Shown here in pieces: positions 23,529 to 27,683 of a stretch of 27,683 nt of DNA. The position numbers and the translations under genes are program-made. Each line of letters begins with the position of its first letter. Position 1 is the stretch's first letter. Source of the DNA: JANLQX01 sp031381685 (lineage in GTDB: Bacteria > Actinomycetota > Acidimicrobiia > Acidimicrobiales > JANYDT01); the NCBI GenBank assembly GCA_031381685.1, contig JANMYF010000153.1, positions 1-27,683 of the forward strand, written 5' to 3'. The notes under the pieces are model-generated. The model had not been told where the DNA came from, made no database searches, and was given only the letters and a program-made list of their open reading frames with translations.

Positions 23529-23966
23529 TCAGGGATGTTGGTCGTCCTCTCGGACCACCAGGACCGGACAGGGCGCGTTCTTCATCACGTAATCCGACAC
23601 GGAAGGATGGAAGAAACGCGAGAGAACCGACTTCGCTTCGCGACCGACGACCACCACATCGACTCCGAGGCGCGCGGCTTCCCGGCAGATCACCAAGCCG
23701 GCATCGCCCGTCGCCATGTCGTGAGCGGCTCCGTCCGGAAACGATTCTGCGGCTGCTGCGACAGTGCGCTCCGCCTCTCCTTCGATCGCCGAAGTGAGCG
23801 AGTCCGACGGGGCAGCAACGAGCCCACCGAGCGCGACGCCGAACGCGAACGGAGGAAGTTCAGCAGCGCTCAGAACGATGTGCTCCGCGTCGGGGAACAG
23901 GATCCGAGCGGCTTGTGTCGCCTGGTGAGCGGACTCGGTGTCGTCAACGGCAATCAGTATCTTCAT
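23529..23966 (-). CDS. Universal stress protein (UspA family)
   Basis: 145 aa from ATG 23966. Begins MKILIAVDDTESAHQATQAA, the family start, with the ATP-binding Asp in VDDT; LGVDVVVVGREAKSVLSRFFHPSVSDYVMKNAPCPVLVV is divided over about 100-138, the G-x2-G-x9-G(S/T) loop being modified (VGREAKSVLSRFFHPS). Nucleotide binding is therefore not certain. The frame is open to 24137 but that extension runs through the promoter and a tandem repeat. A sigmaB/F-type -10 ends 10 nt before the ATG, so the mRNA is probably leaderless. Usp proteins act in the cytosol during stress and growth arrest. Confidence 0.88.
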   Translation of the reverse strand: MKILIAVDDTESAHQATQAARILFPDAEHIVLSAAELPPFAFGVALGGLVAAPSDSLTSAIEGEAERTVAAAAESFPDGAAHDMATGDAGLVICREAARLGVDVVVVGREAKSVLSRFFHPSVSDYVMKNAPCPVLVVREDDQHP

Positions 23967-23976
23967 GAACGAGATG

Positions 23977-24002
23977 ATGCCCCGACGTGTCGGGGTTGAA
24001 AC
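23977..24002 (-). promoter_or_regulatory. sigmaB/F-type promoter of the Usp gene with a palindrome in its spacer
   Basis: Minus strand GTTT, 16-nt spacer, GGGCAT, ending 10 nt before ATG 23966. The spacer holds CCCCGAC-GT-GTCGGGG (23980-23995), a 7-bp inverted repeat that partly covers the -10 and could be an operator. Confidence 0.65.
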
Positions 24003-24035
24003 GGCTTCACCGACATTGTCATGGCCCTGTGGTTC

Positions 24036-24070
24036 GGCAGCCTGCGCTCTGGGGGTGAGCGCAGGCTGCC
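24036..24070. terminator. 13-bp perfect hairpin downstream of the 24158-24520 gene
   Basis: Arms 24036-24048 and 24058-24070 with a 9-nt loop. It sits between the end of the minus-strand gene at 24158 and the Usp promoter, a position that fits a terminator. No T-run. Confidence 0.55.
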
Positions 24071-24118
24071 AGATGATGACGAGGGTGAGGAATGTCCAGA
24101 TGATGACGAGGGTGAGGA
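24069..24118. repeat. 23-nt tandem repeat, period 27
   Basis: A 23-nt unit starting CCAGATGATGACGAGGG occurs at 24069-24091 and again at 24096-24118. It overlaps the right arm of the preceding hairpin by two bases. Non-coding by my reading. Confidence 0.75.
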
Positions 24119-24157
24119 TGTCACCGTGGACCTGCACAGGACATGTATGCCGTCGCT

Positions 24158-24520
24158 CTACGGATATCCGTCGGTGTTTGCTTCAAACACCGATGTTCTG
24201 AGCAATCCCCGAAGCGCTGCGCTGGTGTTCGGATCGCGCATCGCCGCGGTGGGCCCGTCGACCGATCGAAAGAGCGCTGCGTGACGACACGGGGTCGCCA
24301 CAGCGAGCAAGATCGACTGGTCCTCCGGGTCGGCCGCTCCCTCGAAACGGACCGTGTGCAGCACCGACGCCTCCTGAGCCGCCATGTTCTGACCGCAGCT
24401 GCAAATGAAGCCGGCGTCCGGTCCGGTCACCAGGTCATGACGAAAGCCAGCCGTGCGAAGCCGGTGAAGCGCATCGAGCATCGTTTCCATCAGCGACTCC
24501 GAACCTGTCTCATGAGTCAT
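24158..24520 (-). CDS. Conserved hypothetical protein (short 'PRPP synthetase-like' family)
   Basis: 120 aa from ATG 24520 (ATG 24526 is also possible; GGAGAAG lies just upstream of both). Pattern: LHRLRTAGFRHDLV near the start, CSCG, then HTVRFEGAADPEDQSILLAV in the middle. This arrangement is seen in a family of about 100-aa proteins that databases often label phosphoribosylpyrophosphate synthetase although they lack that fold; real function unknown. The C-terminal codons form a 10-bp hairpin (24171-24193). Its sigmaB/F-type promoter (24567-24591) is back to back with that of the P-type ATPase. Confidence 0.6.
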   Translation of the reverse strand: MTHETGSESLMETMLDALHRLRTAGFRHDLVTGPDAGFICSCGQNMAAQEASVLHTVRFEGAADPEDQSILLAVATPCRHAALFRSVDGPTAAMRDPNTSAALRGLLRTSVFEANTDGYP

Positions 24521-24566
24521 CTCCATCTTCTCCGGGGCGAGCGACGAGTTGGTCGTCCGCCGCCAA

Positions 24567-24591
24567 CTACCCCGTTCATAGAGAAGCAAAC
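24567..24591 (-). promoter_or_regulatory. sigmaB/F-type promoter of the 120-aa gene
   Basis: Minus strand GTTT, 15-nt spacer, GGGTAG. Leader of about 40 nt. The -35 is 22 bp from that of the divergent ATPase promoter. Confidence 0.7.
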
Positions 24592-24613
24592 CAGCCGACG
24601 CTCGTGGCGAGGA

Positions 24614-24639
24614 GTTTCACGCTTTCGACCGAGGGGTAG
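24614..24639 (+). promoter_or_regulatory. sigmaB/F-type promoter of the P-type ATPase gene
   Basis: GTTT, 16-nt spacer, GGGTAG, ending 9 nt before GTG 24649; no ribosome binding site before the GTG. Confidence 0.7.
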
Positions 24640-24648
24640 CAGAGCGCC

Positions 24649-27036
24649 GTGGCCGTCTACCCCCCAGTTCTGGACGAGACGCGCACGGACGAGAAGCGCC
24701 CCACTTCCGCCACCGGCCTGACGGCTTCCGAAGTCGCCGACCGCCGGGCCGCCGGTCAGGGCAATGCGCTCCCCGACAGGGAAGGGCGGACCATCGCCGA
24801 GATCCTTCGAGCCAACGTGCTGACGAGATTCAACGCCATTCTGGGTGCTCTGGCGTTGACCGTTCTGATCGTCGGCAGTCCGGTCGATGCGCTGTTCGGC
24901 ATCATCGTGGTGCTCAATGCGGTCATCGGAATCGTCCAGGAACTGGCGGCCAAACGCGCCCTCGATCGACTTCGCGTGCAGATAGCTCCGACCATCACCG
25001 TCGTCCGGGATGGCGTTGATCTGGTCATCCCGCCAGCCGAGATCGTGCGTGACGACATCCTCCGACTCCGCTCCGGAGACCAGCTGCCCGCCGACGGGCG
25101 GGTGCTCGAGGCGGATGGTCTGGAGACCGACGAATCAGCACTGACGGGAGAGTCCGACCCGGTGGCCAAGGGGCCGAACGATGAAGTCCTCGCCGGAAGC
25201 GCAGTGGTCGCCGGATCGGCACTGGTTATCGTGATCCGCGTCGGCAACGACGCATGGATTCAGAAGCTCGTGATGCAAGCTCGGACCTACGCGCCCACGC
25301 ACTCCGAGCTGCGCAACGGTGTCGACCGCATGCTGCAGGTCATCGGTTGGACCCTCGTGCCTCTCACGGCACTTCTTCTGTGGAGCCAGCTCCGCGCCGA
25401 CCGAAGCACCGGAGACGGCCTGGTGTCGGCGATTGCCGGCGTTGTCGGGCTCGTTCCGCAAGGTCTCGTGCTCATGATCAGCCTCGCCATGGCCACCGCC
25501 GTTCGGCGGCTCGCCGCCAACCACGTCGTGGTGCAAGAGCTGCAGGCCGTCGAAGGTCTCGCTCGGATCGACGTGTTGTGTATCGACAAGACGGGGACGC
25601 TCACCACCGGTCGGACCACGCTCGACGCGCTCGAGCCCTTGGGCTCCACATTGGACGAGCTCCGCGCGGCCCTCGCGGCGTTGGCCAAGGCGGAGCCCAG
25701 CCCGACGCCAGCCATGCTGGCGATTACTCCCGAGGTCGGCGAAGCGCCGTCGTGGACGACGACATCGCAGGTTGCGTTCTCCTCAGCTCGCAAATGGAGT
25801 GCAACCTCCTTCGATGGGCAGGGTACCTGGCTGATCGGCGCGCCGGAGATGCTGCTGGCCGGTAGCTCCGGCCCGCCGATCGACGCCGCTACAGCACGGG
25901 TCGGGGAACTGGCTGCCGAGGCCAAACGGGTGCTGCTCGTCGCTCACGCCGACGGTCCCGTGATCGGCGAGGATTCGCTTCCCGCCGACGTCGAGCCGAT
26001 GGGGTTGGTCGTTCTCGTCGAGGAAGTTCGGTCCGATGCCGCCGCGACGCTCGCCTACTTCGCCGAGCAAGGTGTCGAGGTGAAGGTGATCTCCGGCGAC
26101 AATCCGACGACAGTGTCGGCGGTCGCCGTTCAGCTCGGGGTCCGGGGCGCGGAGAAGTTCGCTGATCTACGTTCGCCGTCGGCGTCGATCGACGAGCTCG
26201 CGGAGAACACGACCGTGTTCGGCCGCGTGTCGCCCGAACAGAAGCAGGAGATCGTCAAGTCGCTGCAACGCGCCGGGCACGTGGTGGCGATGACCGGCGA
26301 CGGTGTCAACGACATTCCCGCCCTGAAAGCGGCCGACATCGGGATCGCCATGGACACCGCCACGGCAGCGACCAAGGCCGTGGCCCAACTGGTATTGCTC
26401 GACGGGCGCTTCGATCGCCTCCCGGGAGTCGTGGACGAGGGTCGACGGGTGGTGGCGAACATGGAGCGAGTGTCGTCGCTGTTCGTCTCGAAGTCCGTGT
26501 ACGCCGCGGTGTTCGCCTTCGTCATCGGGATCTCCGGCGCCGTGTTTCCTTTCCTCCCCCGCCATCTCAGCCTCGTCTCCGAACTCACCGTGGGCATCCC
26601 GGCGTTCGCTCTGAGCTTTCGCCGGGCGGACGCCCGAACCCGGCCCGGGTACCTCGGTCGGGTGCTCCGTTTCGCCGTGCCTGCCGGCCTGGCGGCGGCC
26701 GTCATCACGTTGACCACGTATTGGCTCGTACGTTCGACGATCATCGGAGGCAGCCTCAACGAAGGACGGAGCGCCTCGACCTTGGCGCTCGGCTCGGTCG
26801 CGTTCTGGCTGCTCTACCGGTTGATGCGTCCCCTCGACCGCTTTGACACCATACTCCTCGGCGGCCTCGTCACACTCGCTGGCTGCATCGTCGCCATGCC
26901 GGCGACGCGCCGGTTCTACGCCCTCGATCTTCTCCCCATCACGGACGCAGCTGCCGCAGGAGTCGTGACGGCAACGAGCGTGGTGGTCCTGCAGGTGTTC
27001 CTACGGGGTCGGAGGCCTCACCCGTCAGCGGATTGA
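24649..27036 (+). CDS. ctpE: Cation-transporting P-type ATPase, CtpE-like
   Basis: 795 aa, close to the length of mycobacterial CtpE, a calcium-type pump. Cytosolic N-terminus, helices about 45-90, actuator motif TGES (166-169), M4 segment VGLVPQGLVLM (Pro270-Gln271), phosphorylation site DKTGTLT (Asp313), hinge TGDGVNDIPALKAADIGIAM (about 549-568), then a C-terminal membrane domain. The N-terminal part (ANVLTRFNAILGALAL, IGIVQELAAKRALD) follows CtpE. The M4 motif is PQGL where Ca pumps usually have PEGL, so ion preference is uncertain. Likely exports or imports a divalent cation using ATP at the plasma membrane. Its stop overlaps the convergent GAF-ANTAR gene by 19 bp. Confidence 0.85.
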   Translation: MAVYPPVLDETRTDEKRPTSATGLTASEVADRRAAGQGNALPDREGRTIAEILRANVLTRFNAILGALALTVLIVGSPVDALFGIIVVLNAVIGIVQELAAKRALDRLRVQIAPTITVVRDGVDLVIPPAEIVRDDILRLRSGDQLPADGRVLEADGLETDESALTGESDPVAKGPNDEVLAGSAVVAGSALVIVIRVGNDAWIQKLVMQARTYAPTHSELRNGVDRMLQVIGWTLVPLTALLLWSQLRADRSTGDGLVSAIAGVVGLVPQGLVLMISLAMATAVRRLAANHVVVQELQAVEGLARIDVLCIDKTGTLTTGRTTLDALEPLGSTLDELRAALAALAKAEPSPTPAMLAITPEVGEAPSWTTTSQVAFSSARKWSATSFDGQGTWLIGAPEMLLAGSSGPPIDAATARVGELAAEAKRVLLVAHADGPVIGEDSLPADVEPMGLVVLVEEVRSDAAATLAYFAEQGVEVKVISGDNPTTVSAVAVQLGVRGAEKFADLRSPSASIDELAENTTVFGRVSPEQKQEIVKSLQRAGHVVAMTGDGVNDIPALKAADIGIAMDTATAATKAVAQLVLLDGRFDRLPGVVDEGRRVVANMERVSSLFVSKSVYAAVFAFVIGISGAVFPFLPRHLSLVSELTVGIPAFALSFRRADARTRPGYLGRVLRFAVPAGLAAAVITLTTYWLVRSTIIGGSLNEGRSASTLALGSVAFWLLYRLMRPLDRFDTILLGGLVTLAGCIVAMPATRRFYALDLLPITDAAAAGVVTATSVVVLQVFLRGRRPHPSAD

Positions 27037-27683
27037 ATCGGGCTGGCCGGAGACTCACCGGTCTCCACGAGTCTCTCTGCGACCGATCGCAGTTTCGTAT
27101 TCAGTCGTTGCGACGCACGGCGCAGTATGTCGAAGGCCAGGTCGGCGGTGATGCGTTCGCGCTCCATCAAGATGCCCTGGGCCTGACCGATCAGTTCGCG
27201 AGTCCGCAACGCCTCGGTGAGATCCGCCATACGCTCACCGTCAGCAGCGCGTTCCTCGGCCAGTTCCAGCGAGAGGCGGGCGAGAGTGGCGAAGAGCTGC
27301 CCCTGTGCTCGGTCAGTAGCGCCGAATGCAGATGGTAGGTGTGCATACAAATTCAGAGCGCTCAGCCTCTCCAGCGAAAGTGAGTACGACAGCACACTGC
27401 GCACTCCAAGTGCGGCGGCCTCGGGTCCGAACGTCGGCCATCGCTCGTCCACGGCGAGATCATGGGCGTAGAACGTGGAACCTCGAGCCGAGGCATCTAT
27501 GCACGGCCCCTCATGGGCCTCGATCTGCAGACGATCGAGGGCGTCCGACAGAGTTGAGCTCGCCGCTGCAGTGGCCACCGCTCCCTCTCGCGCCAGGAAG
27601 ACCCCCGCGGCATCGCACCCGTCGATGGTCTCCGCGGCGAGGGCGACGATGTGCTGCAACGTCTCGACGACCGACCCCGGCCG
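27018..27683 (-). CDS. GAF-ANTAR domain regulator (5' truncated)
   Basis: The frame is open through the right edge, so the TTG at 27659 is not the true start; at least 221 residues are visible. A GAF domain covers most of it (LQHIVALAAETIDGCDAAGV, then HEGPCIDA, and the late VRSVLSYSLSLE), with a C-terminal ANTAR domain (LTEALRTRELIGQAQGILMERERIT and the following three-helix stretch). ANTAR domains bind paired hairpins in mRNA leaders and cause antitermination; the GAF would sense a small ligand or redox state. Overlaps the ATPase 3' end by 19 bp, tail to tail. Its promoter is outside the window. Confidence 0.88.
   Translation of the reverse strand, partial: RPGSVVETLQHIVALAAETIDGCDAAGVFLAREGAVATAAASSTLSDALDRLQIEAHEGPCIDASARGSTFYAHDLAVDERWPTFGPEAAALGVRSVLSYSLSLERLSALNLYAHLPSAFGATDRAQGQLFATLARLSLELAEERAADGERMADLTEALRTRELIGQAQGILMERERITADLAFDILRRASQRLNTKLRSVAERLVETGESPASPIQSADG

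Noticed and set aside
23967..24137. 57-aa N-terminal extension of the Usp frame, with a hydrophobic repeat
   Set aside because: Crosses the promoter, palindrome and tandem repeat; the Usp family begins at MKILIAVDD.

Overview
High-GC DNA with an actinobacterial gene set: a GAF-ANTAR regulator, a CtpE-type P-type ATPase, DUF1206 and DUF6458 proteins, and many probable leaderless genes. Acidimicrobiia (for example an Ilumatobacter-like lineage) is my best guess, but this is inference from gene families only. I see no rRNA, tRNA, CRISPR array, transposase or phage gene.

Layout. 1-2196 (+): the end of a SAM methyltransferase, a family-2 glycosyltransferase and an acyl-CoA dehydrogenase-like protein, all overlapping. 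2278-4051 (+): a transglutaminase-like protein and a lipid kinase. 4070-5398 (-): a divergent glucose-6-phosphate dehydrogenase, divergent from a small DUF6458 membrane protein. 5746-5949: a repeat-rich gap. 5950-9439 (-): a double AI-2E-family protein, a short proline-rich protein and a YihY/BrkB membrane protein, divergent from a FAD amine oxidase-like protein (9577-10806, +). 10954-16135 (+): a broken DUF1206 gene, PAP2, diacylglycerol kinase, PAP2 and a PhoD-like phosphatase, the last four tightly overlapped. 16343-16774: two convergent tiny membrane proteins. 16938-20932 (-): a 136-aa protein of unknown function and, upstream of it, a STAS / RsbP-like / RsbQ-like signalling operon. 21091-24589: a 54-aa acidic protein, hemerythrin, ferritin-like protein, ECF sigma factor, universal stress protein and a 120-aa conserved protein. 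24649-27036 (+): a P-type ATPase, followed by a convergent GAF-ANTAR protein that runs off the end.

The main result is a regulon visible in the DNA. Immediately upstream of gene after gene, on both strands, there is a GTTT-N15/16-GGG(T/C)A element, the known signature of sigmaB/sigmaF general-stress promoters. I count 14 strict and 3 near matches, where a rough composition-based estimate gives fewer than one by chance. Four divergent gene pairs have back-to-back copies. In nine genes the -10 element ends only 8-11 nt before the start codon, so the mRNA is probably leaderless; this also fixes several start sites. In the same window lies an RsbQ-like hydrolase next to a PAS-GAF-GAF-PP2C phosphatase and a STAS anti-sigma antagonist, the kind of partner-switching module that activates sigmaB during energy stress in Bacillus. 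The sigma factor and its RsbW-type kinase are not in the window. I infer a general-stress island in which the Rsb module controls a sigmaB/F-like factor that turns on NADPH supply (zwf), iron and oxygen handling (ferritin, hemerythrin), envelope and lipid-phosphate remodelling, cation transport and small membrane proteins.
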